This document shows, in pieces, positions 16,399-24,388 of a stretch of 64,000 nucleotides of DNA. Each line of letters starts with the position of its first letter. The first letter of the stretch is position 1. Under the pieces are notes generated by a model. It ran no database searches. It worked only from the letters and a program-made list of their open reading frames with translations, and was not told the DNA's origin. Where the stretch lies: assembly GCA_020639215.1 (NCBI GenBank), contig JACKHA010000010.1, positions 27,429 to 91,428 on the forward strand, in the 5' to 3' direction. Source of the stretch: Phycisphaeraceae bacterium (GTDB taxonomy: Bacteria; Planctomycetota; Phycisphaerae; Phycisphaerales; UBA1924). Position numbers and translations under genes: made by a program.

Positions 16399-17688
16399 CT
16401 ACAGCCTCTCAAACGGTGGCAACTCGCCCACCAGCGGGCGGCAGTAGTCCAGGAATCTGCGGCTGACGTTGCTGTGGCCTTCGATGAACTCGGGGGGCAT
16501 GACGCGGGTTTTGGCGGCGATGGCGGAGAGGTCGACGCGTTTGAGGGCCGCGGCGTAGAGGGCGCCGGGCTCGATGGGGCTGGTGCGCTGGATCGCGATG
16601 GAGCCGTCGAGGTCGCCGGAGAGGGCCAGGCGTGCGGCTTCGCGGCCGGCGGCGCGGGCCTCGCGGGCGTCGACGGGTGAGGGGTCGGGGAAGCAGCGTT
16701 GGATGTAGCCGAAGGTGTCGGCGCGGACGCGCGGAGGCTTGCCGCCGGCGGGGGTGAGTTTCTTCTTGAGGAAGTCGGCCAGGGCGTCGCCCAGGGCTCC
16801 GGAGCCGGAGAGTTGGACGTTGCCGTGGGCGTCGGTCTCGCCCTCGAAGAGTTTGGCGGCGATGGGGTTGTGGTCCTTGTCCTGGATGCCTTCGCTGACG
16901 GCGATGTGGCAGCGGCCCTTCTTGGCGTACCAGTGCTCGACATCGGCGACGAAGCGGTCCATGTCGAAGGGGACCTCGGGGAGGTAGATGAGTTGGGGGC
17001 CGTCGGTGGAGGGGTCGAGGCGGTCGGCGCGGCGGGCGAGGGCTGAGGCGGCGGTGAGGAATCCGGCGTGGCGGCCCATGACGACGTTGATCTTGATGCC
17101 GGGCAGCGAGATGTTGTCCATGAAGTCGGCCATGCAGGCCATGGCGACGAAGCGGGCCGCGGATGGGAAGCCGGGGCAGTGGTCGTTCTCCATGAGATCG
17201 TTGTCGACGGTCTTTGGGATGTGGAAGCAGCGGAGTTCGTAGTTGGTGGAGCGAGCGGTCTCGTTGACGAGGCGGCAGGTGTCGGAGGAGTCGTTGCCGC
17301 CGATGTAGAAGAAGTAGCGGATGTCGTGCTTCTTGCAGGCTTCGAAGATGCGCTGGCAGTATGCGGCGTCGGGTTTGTCGCGCGTGGACCCGAGGGCGGC
17401 GGAGGGGGTTCGGGCGAGGCGTTCGAGGTGCTCGGGGTTGGTGGAGGTGAAGTCGTAGAAGTCGGCGTTGACCAGGCCGCGGACGCCGTGGCGCATGCCG
17501 AGGATCTTCTTGATGGGGGAGGGCTGGCCCGGGGCGGAGCCAGAGGAGGGGCGTCCGGTGGCGGGGTCGATGCCGGCGCGGGCTTCGAGGAGTCCCTGGA
17601 CGACGCCGACGAGGGACTGGTTGATGACGGCGGTGGGCCCGCCGGCCTGGCCGATGACGGCGTTGCCTGGGATGAGGTTGGTGGGCAT
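16399..17688 (-). CDS. pfp: 6-phosphofructokinase, pyrophosphate-type
   Basis: A 429-aa cytosolic enzyme of the PFK-A superfamily that phosphorylates fructose-6-phosphate to fructose-1,6-bisphosphate, reversibly when PPi is the donor. Visible motifs: AGGPTAVINQS near the N-terminus, GGNDSSDT (residues 130-137, in place of the GGDGS of ATP enzymes), PKTVDNDL (158-165, with the Lys typical of PPi enzymes rather than PGTIDND), MGRHAGFL and SEGIQDKD. Length and motifs fit the long-type PPi-PFK seen in planctomycetes. The start at 17,688 has only a weak upstream site; the tandem octamer repeat lies just 5'. It is monocistronic. Donor preference should be regarded as probable, not proven. Confidence 0.88.
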   Translation of the reverse strand: MPTNLIPGNAVIGQAGGPTAVINQSLVGVVQGLLEARAGIDPATGRPSSGSAPGQPSPIKKILGMRHGVRGLVNADFYDFTSTNPEHLERLARTPSAALGSTRDKPDAAYCQRIFEACKKHDIRYFFYIGGNDSSDTCRLVNETARSTNYELRCFHIPKTVDNDLMENDHCPGFPSAARFVAMACMADFMDNISLPGIKINVVMGRHAGFLTAASALARRADRLDPSTDGPQLIYLPEVPFDMDRFVADVEHWYAKKGRCHIAVSEGIQDKDHNPIAAKLFEGETDAHGNVQLSGSGALGDALADFLKKKLTPAGGKPPRVRADTFGYIQRCFPDPSPVDAREARAAGREAARLALSGDLDGSIAIQRTSPIEPGALYAAALKRVDLSAIAAKTRVMPPEFIEGHSNVSRRFLDYCRPLVGELPPFERL

Positions 17689-17710
17689 GGTGGGCTCGGG
17701 AGTGGCGGAG

Positions 17711-17766
17711 TGACGAAGCGACGAAGCGACGAAGCGACGAAGCGACGAAGCGACGAAGCGACGAAG
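17711..17766 (-). repeat. Tandem octanucleotide (CTTCGTCG)x7
   Basis: Six exact copies of CGACGAAG plus one TGACGAAG run without interruption on the + strand; read on the - strand this is CTTCGTCG repeated, 23 bp 5' of the phosphofructokinase ATG. The unit length (8 nt) and orientation relative to the gene match the CTCGATGC and CTCCGTGT families in this window. Copy number is likely variable between strains. Confidence 0.95.
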
Positions 17767-17918
17767 CGGGGGAATCGTAGTGGGATTGGGGGTGGATGGG
17801 CGTGGAAGGGGCGGGGGCGGCGGGGGGCGCGCGGTTGGGCGTGGCCGCGAGTCTTTGGGCGTGTGGAGATGGAGCGGGGCCTGTAGAGTGCGGTGATTCG
17901 GCCCTGGAGGATCGAGCG

Positions 17919-20489
17919 ATGCGATGGACGTGCGTGCTGGCGTTGTGGGCGGTGATGGTGGTGGGCGCCGGCGCGTGGGGCGCGGGTGGGGCGACGCCGC
18001 TCGCGGGGGGGGCGTTGCAGGACGGGAACGTGATCGAGATCCGGTCGCTGCTCGTGCTGGGGCGGGTGGGCTCGAGCGGGCGGTCGCCGGTGTACACCGA
18101 CGCGGTGGAGCACGCGGTGGTGACGGGGACGTGGGAGCCGCCGTCGGAGGGCGATGAGGTTGTCGGCCCGGGCGGTGGGGCGCAGTCGTGGCGCCGGATC
18201 GAGGCGGGGGAGGATGGGGGGTTCCGGGATCGGGCGCTGGCGGGCGGATGGGGCCTGGCGATGGTCGAGAGCGATCGAGAGCGGGTGATGCTGCTCGAGG
18301 CGAGGGGGCATCGTTTCGTGTACGTGAACGGCGAGGCGCGCGTCGGGGATGTGTACGACCTGGGCAACACGGTGGTGGCGGTGCGCGTGCGGGCGGGGAT
18401 GAACACGCTTCTGTTCAAGGGCGGGCGCGGCGGGCTGCGGGCGCGGCTGGTCGCGCCGCCGGGGCAGGCATTTTTCGAGGGGCGGGACCTGACGCTACCG
18501 GACGCGATCCGCGGCGAGGTCGAGGACCTGTGGGCGGGCGTGCAGGTGATGAACGCCAGCGAGGGGTGGCGCGAAGGGCTGGTCGTGCGTGCGCGTGTGG
18601 GGGGCGCGGTTGCCCAGACGCCTGTGGCGGCGATCGTGCCGCTCGGGAGCTTCAAGGCTCCGGTGCGGATCCCGGGCGCGGGGATCGCGGCGGCGATCAG
18701 CGGGGCGGACGGGGCGGAGCGAGTGGCGGTGCAGTTGGAGTTGGTGGATGCGGGCGGGGCGGTGCTGGATGCGCGGACGGTGGAGCTGCGGGTGCGGGGG
18801 GCCAGCGACAAGCACGTGCGGACGTTCGTGAGCGGGATCGATGGGAGCGTGCAGTACTACGGCGTGACGCCGCCGCCCGCGGGAGCGGGATCGGACGGGG
18901 ATGGGGCGCGGGCGATGATCCTGACGCTGCACGGGGCGAGCGTGGAGGGCTCGGGGCAGGCGGCGGCGTATGGGCAGAAGGAGTGGGCGTGGATCGTGGC
19001 GCCGACGAACCGCAGGCCGTACGGGTTCGACTGGGAGGATTGGGGGCGGATGGATGCGATGGAAGTGCTGGACCTGGCGTCGTCGCGGTTCGGGACGGAC
19101 CCCGCGCGGACGTACCTGACGGGGCACTCGATGGGCGGGCACGGGACGTGGATCCTCGGGGCGCAGATGGCGCCGCGGTTCGCGGCGATCGCGCCCAGCG
19201 CGGGGTGGCGCGACTTCTGGTCGTACGCGGCGCGGGCGGAGGCCACGCCGGAGGATGATGTGGGGCGGGTGCTGTGGCGTGCGGCGAACGTGAGCCGGAC
19301 GCTGCTGATGGAGCCCAACTACGCGGGGCTTGGCGTGTACGTGCTGCACGGGGACGCGGACGACAACGTGCCGGTGGAGCAGGCGCGGTTCATGCGGGAG
19401 CGGCTCGGAGCGTTCCACGCGAACTTCGCGTACTACGAGCGGGCGGGGGCCGGGCACTGGTGGGGGAACCAGTGCGTGGACTGGCCGGCGCTGATGGAGT
19501 TTCTGGCGCGGAACCGGCGCGAGGAGTTGGGACGGGATCGCTCGATCGACTTCGTGACGGTGGATCCGGGGATCAGCGCGACGTCGGGGTGGGCGACGAT
19601 CGATGGGCAGGCGGTGGCGCGCGAGGCGAGCCGCGTGCGGGTGCGGGACGCGCGGCCGGGCGGGGGGATCGAGGTGACGACGGAGAACGTGACGCGCCTG
19701 ACGCTGGCGGTCCCCACACGGGAAGCCGGCGGGGAGGGCGGTGCGGGCACGCGAGTCGTCGTCGACGGGCAGTCGCTGGAGTGGACGGGCGACCGGGACG
19801 AGGGCGTGCTGTGGTTGGCTCTCGTCGGGGAGGCATGGCGAATCGCGACTCCGTTCGACCCCGACTGGAAGGGCCCGGCGCGGGGCGGGGCGTTCAAGGA
19901 GGCGTTCGCGCATCGCGTGCTGCTGGTGGTGGGCACGCGCGGCACACCCGAGGAGAACGCGTGGGCGCTGGCCAAGGCGCGGTACGACGCGGAGACGTTC
20001 TGGTATCGCGGCAACGGGGCGATGCGGATCGTGACCGACGAGATGCTGCTGGCGGCGCTGGATGGAGGGGGTGAAGCGGCGGGGGGGATCGCGGACCCCG
20101 ACCGGAGCGTGGTGCTGTACGGGCACCGCGCGATGAACGCGGCGTGGGACCGTTTGCTGGCGGGCTGCCCGATCGTGGTGGAGGGCGGGCGCGTCGCGGT
20201 GGGCGGGCGTGAGGTGGCGGGCGGAGACCTGGCGTGCCTGTTCCTGCGGCCGAGGCCCGGCTCCGGTGTCGCGTCGGTCGGCGTCGTCGCGGGCACGGGC
20301 GCGGCCGGGTTGCGGCTGGCGGAGCAACTGCCTTACTTCGTGTCGGGGGCGCACTATCCGGACTGGACGATCATCGACTCGTCGATGTTGATGGATAGCG
20401 GCGGCGGTCGCGCCGGCGTGGTGGGGTGCGGGTTCTTCGCGGAAGACTGGAGTGTTGGGTCGGATACGGCGTGGCGCGAGGCGCGGTAG
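17919..20489 (+). CDS. Secreted alpha/beta-hydrolase esterase/peptidase
   Basis: An 856-aa exported protein. The signal peptide (MRWTCVLALWAVMVVGAGAW, cleavage near residue 24) is followed by a beta-rich N-terminal domain (residues ~40-300). Then comes an alpha/beta-hydrolase domain (~325-540) with GHSMGG (nucleophile S404), Asp in HGDADDNVPV and His in GAGHWWG. A C-terminal domain (~540-856) carries a second Rossmann-like stretch (LLVVGTRGTPEENAWALAKA). The layout is like PHB-depolymerase/prolyl-oligopeptidase-type esterases of planctomycetes. CTGGAGG precedes ATG 17,919. Natural substrate unknown; periplasmic or extracellular ester or peptide cleavage is the likely role. Confidence 0.85.
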   Translation: MRWTCVLALWAVMVVGAGAWGAGGATPLAGGALQDGNVIEIRSLLVLGRVGSSGRSPVYTDAVEHAVVTGTWEPPSEGDEVVGPGGGAQSWRRIEAGEDGGFRDRALAGGWGLAMVESDRERVMLLEARGHRFVYVNGEARVGDVYDLGNTVVAVRVRAGMNTLLFKGGRGGLRARLVAPPGQAFFEGRDLTLPDAIRGEVEDLWAGVQVMNASEGWREGLVVRARVGGAVAQTPVAAIVPLGSFKAPVRIPGAGIAAAISGADGAERVAVQLELVDAGGAVLDARTVELRVRGASDKHVRTFVSGIDGSVQYYGVTPPPAGAGSDGDGARAMILTLHGASVEGSGQAAAYGQKEWAWIVAPTNRRPYGFDWEDWGRMDAMEVLDLASSRFGTDPARTYLTGHSMGGHGTWILGAQMAPRFAAIAPSAGWRDFWSYAARAEATPEDDVGRVLWRAANVSRTLLMEPNYAGLGVYVLHGDADDNVPVEQARFMRERLGAFHANFAYYERAGAGHWWGNQCVDWPALMEFLARNRREELGRDRSIDFVTVDPGISATSGWATIDGQAVAREASRVRVRDARPGGGIEVTTENVTRLTLAVPTREAGGEGGAGTRVVVDGQSLEWTGDRDEGVLWLALVGEAWRIATPFDPDWKGPARGGAFKEAFAHRVLLVVGTRGTPEENAWALAKARYDAETFWYRGNGAMRIVTDEMLLAALDGGGEAAGGIADPDRSVVLYGHRAMNAAWDRLLAGCPIVVEGGRVAVGGREVAGGDLACLFLRPRPGSGVASVGVVAGTGAAGLRLAEQLPYFVSGAHYPDWTIIDSSMLMDSGGGRAGVVGCGFFAEDWSVGSDTAWREAR

Positions 20490-20515
20490 CGGTTCAACTG
20501 AGTGGGCGTTATCCG

Positions 20516-20539
20516 GCCCGGCGGAGCGGGCTCTTGTGT
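20516..20539 (+). terminator. Weak hairpin after hydrolase gene
   Basis: GCCCG and CGGGC form a 5-bp stem about a 6-nt loop followed by TCTTGTGT, 27 bp after the stop of the hydrolase gene. The T content is poor, so the call is tentative. Confidence 0.35.
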
Positions 20540-20606
20540 CGGCAGCGCGACGCGGAGGCGTTCGGGGTGGTCGGCGGCACATGACGCCTCACAACCCACA
20601 TGCCGC

Positions 20607-20612
20607 TACGCT
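20607..20612 (+). promoter_or_regulatory. -10-like TACGCT six nt before the start of the acetyltransferase gene
   Basis: TACGCT is followed by exactly 6 nt and ATG 20,619, the same geometry as the two promoters at 15,613 and 16,294. No good -35 is seen at 17-18 nt, and no Shine-Dalgarno site is present. A leaderless transcript is plausible. Confidence 0.4.
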
Positions 20613-20618
20613 GCGTGC

Positions 20619-21275
20619 ATGGGCGGCATCCACGCGATCGATCCGAACGGGCTCGTGATCCTTGGGGGTGGGGGTCACGGGCTGGTGGTTGGTGAGGCCG
20701 CGGCTTTGTGCGGGGTGGCGGTCGCGGGGGTGATGGACGATCGAGCGGATGCGCCCGCGGCGTGCCGGGGGGACCACGCGATGCCGTGGCTCGGGGGGAT
20801 CCGGGCCGAGGGGCGGTGGTGGATCCTTGGGATTGGGGACGTGGTGGCGCGGCGGGTGCTGCTGGAGCGGCTGGGACGCGAGGACGCGAGGACGCTGACG
20901 CGGGCGGTGAGCGTGGTGCACCCGCGGGCGTTCGTGTCGCCATCAGCGTGGATCGGGCGGGGTGTGTTCATCGGGCCGGGGGCGGTGGTGCACGCGCGGG
21001 CGCGGGTGGGCGACCACGCGATGATCAACACCGGGGCGATTGTTGAGCACGACTGCGAGGTTGGCGAGAACGCGCACGTCGCGCCCGGGACGGTGATGGG
21101 CGGGGCGTGCCGCGTTGGGCGGGACTCGCTGGTGGGGCTCGGCGGCGCGATGCTGCCGGGGGTGGCGGTCGGGGACGGGTGCGTTGTGGGGGCCGGGGCG
21201 CTGGTGCTGCGGAATGTCGGGGATGGGGAGGTTGTGGTGGGGTTGCCGGCGCGGCGGTTGGGTGGGGAAGGGTAA
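20619..21275 (+). CDS. NeuD/PglD-family sugar O- or N-acetyltransferase
   Basis: A 218-aa protein of the NeuD/PglD type. The N-terminal Rossmann-like part begins VILGGGGHGLVV and carries GVMDD. The C-terminal left-handed beta-helix (residues ~95-215) shows hexapeptide turns: FIGPGAVVHARARVGDHAMINTGA, then EHDCEVGENAHVAPGTVMGG. The catalytic His is plausibly in VEHDCEVG. Such enzymes acetylate amino-sugar or sialic-acid-like nucleotides for surface glycans using acetyl-CoA. No glycan biosynthesis genes are adjacent, so the acceptor is unknown. ATG 20,619 is chosen because the GHG nucleotide-binding start follows in 12 residues; the longer frame upstream lacks family features. Confidence 0.85.
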   Translation: MGGIHAIDPNGLVILGGGGHGLVVGEAAALCGVAVAGVMDDRADAPAACRGDHAMPWLGGIRAEGRWWILGIGDVVARRVLLERLGREDARTLTRAVSVVHPRAFVSPSAWIGRGVFIGPGAVVHARARVGDHAMINTGAIVEHDCEVGENAHVAPGTVMGGACRVGRDSLVGLGGAMLPGVAVGDGCVVGAGALVLRNVGDGEVVVGLPARRLGGEG

Positions 21276-21298
21276 GTTGGGTGCGGTGGCGAACGGTT

Positions 21299-21423
21299 GA
21301 TCGGCACCACCTTGGTCCGCGGACTGCGCAAGGTGGTGGCACCGGGCGGGATCGGGGGTCTTTCCGTTTGTCGCACCGAGCAACGCCGCCGAGCCGGCGA
21401 GGCTCGGTGGCACAGTGGAACGG
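21299..21423 (+). repeat. Two-module palindromic repeat, copy 1
   Basis: Module A: GGCACCACCTTG and CAAGGTGGTGGC arms around a CCGCGG centre. Module B: GCCGCCGAGCC and GGCTCGGTGGC arms. The unit ends 9 bp before the nucleotidyltransferase ATG. It shares a 37-nt exact block (from 21,363) and a 23-nt exact block with copy 2 at 22,216. Confidence 0.9.
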
Positions 21424-21431
21424 GGTGTGGC

Positions 21432-22181
21432 ATGGAGCAGGTCGTTCGCGCGCAACTCGCGGCCCATCCGTATCCGCTGGTGTTCGTCACCGTGAGCGGG
21501 GCGCACCTCTATGGCTTCGAGTCGGCGGATTCGGATGTTGATCTGCGCGGGTGCCACGTGGTGCCGGCGCGGGCGTGGTTCGGGCTGGACTCGCCGCGGG
21601 AGACGGTGGAGGTGATGGACCGGGAGTCGAGGCCGGAGGCGGACCTGGTGACGCACGACGCGCGGAAGTTCTTCCTGATGCTGCTGAAGAACAACGGGTA
21701 TGTGCTGGAGCAGGTGATGTCGCCGCTGGTGGTGCACGCGGGACCGGCGTTCGAGGAGTTGCGGGCGATCGCGCGGGTGTGCATCACGAAGAACCACCAC
21801 TTCCACTTCAGCAGTTTCGCGCACAGCCAGTGGAAACTGGTGGTCAAGTCGGGCAGGCCGACGGTCAAGGGGCTGCTGTACACGTACCGGGTGCTGCTGG
21901 CGGGGATCCACCTGATGCGGACCGGGGAGGTGGAGTCGAACCTGCGGCGGCTCAATGAGTCGTTCGGGCTGTCGTGGATCGACGACCTGATCGCGCGGAA
22001 GGTGGGCGGGCAGGAGAAGGCCGTGATCGAGGGCCAGGACCTGGCGTGGCACGAGCGAGAGCAGGAGCGGCTGCAGGGCGTGATGGAAGAGGCGCGGGCG
22101 GCGTCGGCGCTGCCCGAGAAGCCGAGCGGGCGGGCGGCGCTGGATGACCTGCTTGTGCGGCTGCGGATGGGGACGGTGTAG
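21432..22181 (+). CDS. RlaP/YcgL-type nucleotidyltransferase (COG3541-like)
   Basis: A 249-aa protein of the DNA polymerase-beta nucleotidyltransferase superfamily. The active site is seen near the N-terminus: VSGAHLYGFESADSDVDLRG, where the Gly-Ser-like turn and the D-x-D pair (SDVDLRG) bind metal and NTP. The helical C-terminal half carries KNNGYVLEQVMSP and LLYTYRVLLAGIHLM, typical of the RlaP family, some members of which are linked with RNA repair ligases. No RNA ligase gene is nearby. The target (RNA, protein or small molecule) is unknown. The gene is closely bracketed by direct copies of a palindromic repeat, and GGAACGGGG at the end of copy 1 may act as its ribosome-binding site. Confidence 0.8.
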   Translation: MEQVVRAQLAAHPYPLVFVTVSGAHLYGFESADSDVDLRGCHVVPARAWFGLDSPRETVEVMDRESRPEADLVTHDARKFFLMLLKNNGYVLEQVMSPLVVHAGPAFEELRAIARVCITKNHHFHFSSFAHSQWKLVVKSGRPTVKGLLYTYRVLLAGIHLMRTGEVESNLRRLNESFGLSWIDDLIARKVGGQEKAVIEGQDLAWHEREQERLQGVMEEARAASALPEKPSGRAALDDLLVRLRMGTV

Positions 22182-22215
22182 GGCGGGGTTGTTCGGGGTA
22201 TGTGGCCGCGGGGAC

Positions 22216-22342
22216 GATCGGCACCGACTTGCTGCGCGGAGTGCGCAAAGTGGTGGCACGATTCGTCGAATCGGGGGTCTGTCCGTTTGTCGCACCGAGC
22301 AACGCCGCCGAGCCGGCGTGGCTCGGTGGCACAGTGGAACGG
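22216..22342 (+). repeat. Two-module palindromic repeat, copy 2
   Basis: Same unit and orientation as 21,299-21,423, with several substitutions and small indels in module A and the junction; module B differs at one base in a 61-nt stretch. It lies 34 bp after the nucleotidyltransferase stop, so the gene sits between direct repeats about 917 bp apart. Confidence 0.9.
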
Positions 22343-22362
22343 TGACGCGGTGATGCAGGGTT

Positions 22363-22406
22363 GATCGGCACCACCTTGCTCCGCGGACTGCGCAAGGTGG
22401 TGGCAC
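22363..22406 (+). repeat. Palindromic repeat, module A only (copy 3)
   Basis: A third copy of module A alone, almost identical to copy 1 (GGCACCACCTTG, CCGCGG centre, CAAGGTGGTGGC). The 336-bp gap 22,182-22,517 holds copies 2 and 3 and then the terminator of the convergent gene; no coding potential was seen in it. Confidence 0.85.
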
Positions 22407-22437
22407 GAGCGGCACGCTCGCGCGCTGGCGTCGGGAG

Positions 22438-22467
22438 AAAAGAAGAACCCCGGGCTTGCGCCCGGGG
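22438..22467 (-). terminator. Strong intrinsic terminator of the DUF11 lipoprotein gene
   Basis: CCCCGGGC and GCCCGGGG form an 8-bp perfect stem with a 4-nt loop (22,448-22,467). On the - strand it is followed by TTCTTCTTTT. This is a textbook Rho-independent terminator about 50 bp after the stop at 22,518. Confidence 0.9.
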
Positions 22468-22517
22468 CTCTCTTGGTCAGATCAGGTTAGAGGTTGTAGT
22501 CGTCGGACCGGCGTGGA

Positions 22518-24149
22518 TCAGCGATAGAGGTTGGTGGACTCGGTCTCCTGGACCGGGCTGGTGAGCTGGTCGGCGGTCATGACGGTGGAGAAGCGGACGT
22601 CGCCGGTGTCGTTGGCACGGATGACGACGGTCCACACGGCCCGGGCGCCCGGGGCCAGGGAGGCCAGCGGGGCGAAGGTCACGTTCTGGCCGGAGTTGTT
22701 GGCGTTGGTCGCGCCGCCGCCGGAGACGAAGGTCTGCTGGGCGGGCAGGACACAGGCGATGCGGATGCCGGTGCCCACCGCGGAGCCCTGGTTGGTGACG
22801 GTGATGGTGTAGGTGGTGCCCTGGCCGACCTCGACCGGATCGGGGCCGTCGACGACCTCGAGCAGGAGGGCCGGGATGCCGCGCATCTCGGTGGAGCAGT
22901 CGGCGGTGGCGGCGTCGGCGCAGCCGGCGTTCACGCTGGCCTGGGAGCGGACGGTGCCGACGGTTGCGGTGCGGACGCAGTAGCGGACGGTTGCGGAGGC
23001 GTTGGGGGCGATGGTGCCCAGGTTGAAGGTGACGGCGGTGCCGGAGGCGGTGCCGCCCTGGGAGGCCTCCACGAAGGTCGTGCCGCTCGGGATGCTGGCG
23101 GTGACGATCGTGTTGGTCGCAGGGGCCGAGCCGGTGTTGGTGACGGTGTACTCGAAGCAGATGTTGCGGCCCAAGAACTGGGTCTCGTTGCAGTTGGCGG
23201 CGATGGTGAGGGCCGGCTTGGTGACAACGGTGCTGGTCCGGTTGGACTCGGCGGTCAGGCCGCCGTCGGCGGAGGCCGTGGCGACGTTCTGGAAGGAGCC
23301 GGTGCCGGTGGCGCGGACGCGGACCTCGCGGGTCTCGGAAGCGCCGGCGGCGAGGGTGCCGATGGGCAGCTCGATGTTGCGGCTGTTGCCGTCGGCGGTG
23401 ACGAGGCCCTCGGGGAGGGTGTCACGGATGACGACGTTGGACGCGGCGCCGGAGCCGGGGTTGGAGACGGTGAAGCGGACCACGATCGGGTCGCAGGTGG
23501 TGGCCTGGCTGGTGGCCTCCTTGACGAGGCGGAGGGCCGGCTCGACGACGTTGGTCGTGGCGCACAGCGAGTTGTTGAAGGAGACGGTCACGCAGTTGCC
23601 CGCGGAGCCGGTGGAGGAAGAGACGGCGTTGATGGCGATGGTGCGGGCCTCGCCGGCGCCCATGTCGCCCAGGGCCCACATGATGCCGGAGCCGGACGCC
23701 GCGCCCTGGGGGTTGGACGAGCGGGGCTCGATGTTGGACGAGGAGAGCTGGTTGACGACGACGTTCTGGAGCGTGGCGCTGGTGAGGTTGGTGACGCGGT
23801 ACTGGTACTGGTACTCGGCGCCACGGACGACCTCGCGGGGCATGATCTGCTCGATCATGAGCTGGGAGGTGCTGCGCTCACCCGAGGGGTAGTACATCAC
23901 GGCGTTGCCGGTGGCCATGGGAGCGGCCGGGCGCGGCTGGGCGGCGACGGGCTCCTCACGGGCCGGGCGCGGGGCCGGGATCACCGGCGCGGCCTCGGGG
24001 CCCCGGTTCGGGAGGTAGGACGTTCCCGGCAAACGGGTTGTGTGGATGCTTGGAGACGACCCGGAGCCCGACTCGCAGGCACCGAGGAAGGCGACAGCCG
24101 CGACCGCAGTCGCGACCAAGCCACCGAGACGGGAAAGACCACGCTTCAT
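22518..24149 (-). CDS. DUF11-repeat, cysteine-containing lipoprotein (OmcB-like)
   Basis: A 543-aa exported lipoprotein. The signal (MKRGLSRLGGLVATAVAA) ends in lipobox FLGAC. A Pro-rich linker is followed by about four repeats of the DUF11 beta-sandwich, each with motifs like YTVTNTGSAPATN or ITVTNQGSAVGTG. Paired Cys residues recur in each repeat (GNCVTV, TTCDPI, ANCNE, NICFEY), so disulphide cross-linking is plausible. The closest familiar relative is chlamydial OmcB, a periplasmic structural protein of cysteine-rich envelopes. GGAGGGGG sits before ATG 24,149; the upstream GTG/ATG extension is not needed. It has a -10 TATACT about 95 nt upstream, a leader hairpin and its own strong terminator, so it is a monocistronic, well-expressed unit. 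Confidence 0.85.
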   Translation of the reverse strand: MKRGLSRLGGLVATAVAAVAFLGACESGSGSSPSIHTTRLPGTSYLPNRGPEAAPVIPAPRPAREEPVAAQPRPAAPMATGNAVMYYPSGERSTSQLMIEQIMPREVVRGAEYQYQYRVTNLTSATLQNVVVNQLSSSNIEPRSSNPQGAASGSGIMWALGDMGAGEARTIAINAVSSSTGSAGNCVTVSFNNSLCATTNVVEPALRLVKEATSQATTCDPIVVRFTVSNPGSGAASNVVIRDTLPEGLVTADGNSRNIELPIGTLAAGASETREVRVRATGTGSFQNVATASADGGLTAESNRTSTVVTKPALTIAANCNETQFLGRNICFEYTVTNTGSAPATNTIVTASIPSGTTFVEASQGGTASGTAVTFNLGTIAPNASATVRYCVRTATVGTVRSQASVNAGCADAATADCSTEMRGIPALLLEVVDGPDPVEVGQGTTYTITVTNQGSAVGTGIRIACVLPAQQTFVSGGGATNANNSGQNVTFAPLASLAPGARAVWTVVIRANDTGDVRFSTVMTADQLTSPVQETESTNLYR

Positions 24150-24198
24150 GGGGAGCCCCCTCCGATGTACGGACACGCCAGTCCGTTGGAAGTTGGAT

Positions 24199-24217
24199 AC
24201 CCCCTAAGTTGGGGGGT
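24199..24217 (-). promoter_or_regulatory. Leader hairpin ACCCCC...GGGGGT in 5' UTR
   Basis: Six-bp GC arms with a 7-nt loop lie in the transcribed leader of the DUF11 lipoprotein gene, 50-68 nt before its ATG. It may stabilise the mRNA or bind a regulator. No riboswitch class is recognised. Confidence 0.5.
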
Positions 24218-24243
24218 GACAAAGGCTGTTTCGACAGGACATC

Positions 24244-24249
24244 AGTATA
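24244..24249 (-). promoter_or_regulatory. -10 element TATACT of the DUF11 lipoprotein gene
   Basis: TATACT is seen on the - strand in the 239-bp gap 24,150-24,388, about 95 nt before the start codon. It is near-consensus, but no clear -35 is present at 17-18 nt. Confidence 0.5.
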
Positions 24250-24388
24250 CCCGCTTGCAATGGCAAAGGCGGCTGCTGCGGTTCGCACGAACACGGTGGG
24301 CGGATGCTCTCGATTCGACGTCGAGAGCGGCTGGCAGGGCCGGTTGGTTCGTTCAGCCAGGCACGGGCGTAGGAAGGCGGTGGCGCTT

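Noticed and set aside
17711..17766. Short CRISPR-like array
   Set aside because: Units are contiguous 8-mers without spacers; it is a simple tandem repeat.
20619..21275. Start of a sialic-acid or capsule gene cluster
   Set aside because: No NeuB/NeuA, glycosyltransferase or flippase genes are adjacent.
21299..22342. Insertion sequence with the nucleotidyltransferase as passenger
   Set aside because: No transposase, terminal inverted repeats or target duplication is visible; only direct repeats are supported.
24199..24217. Riboswitch in the leader of the DUF11 gene
   Set aside because: A single 6-bp hairpin without a recognisable aptamer core is not enough.
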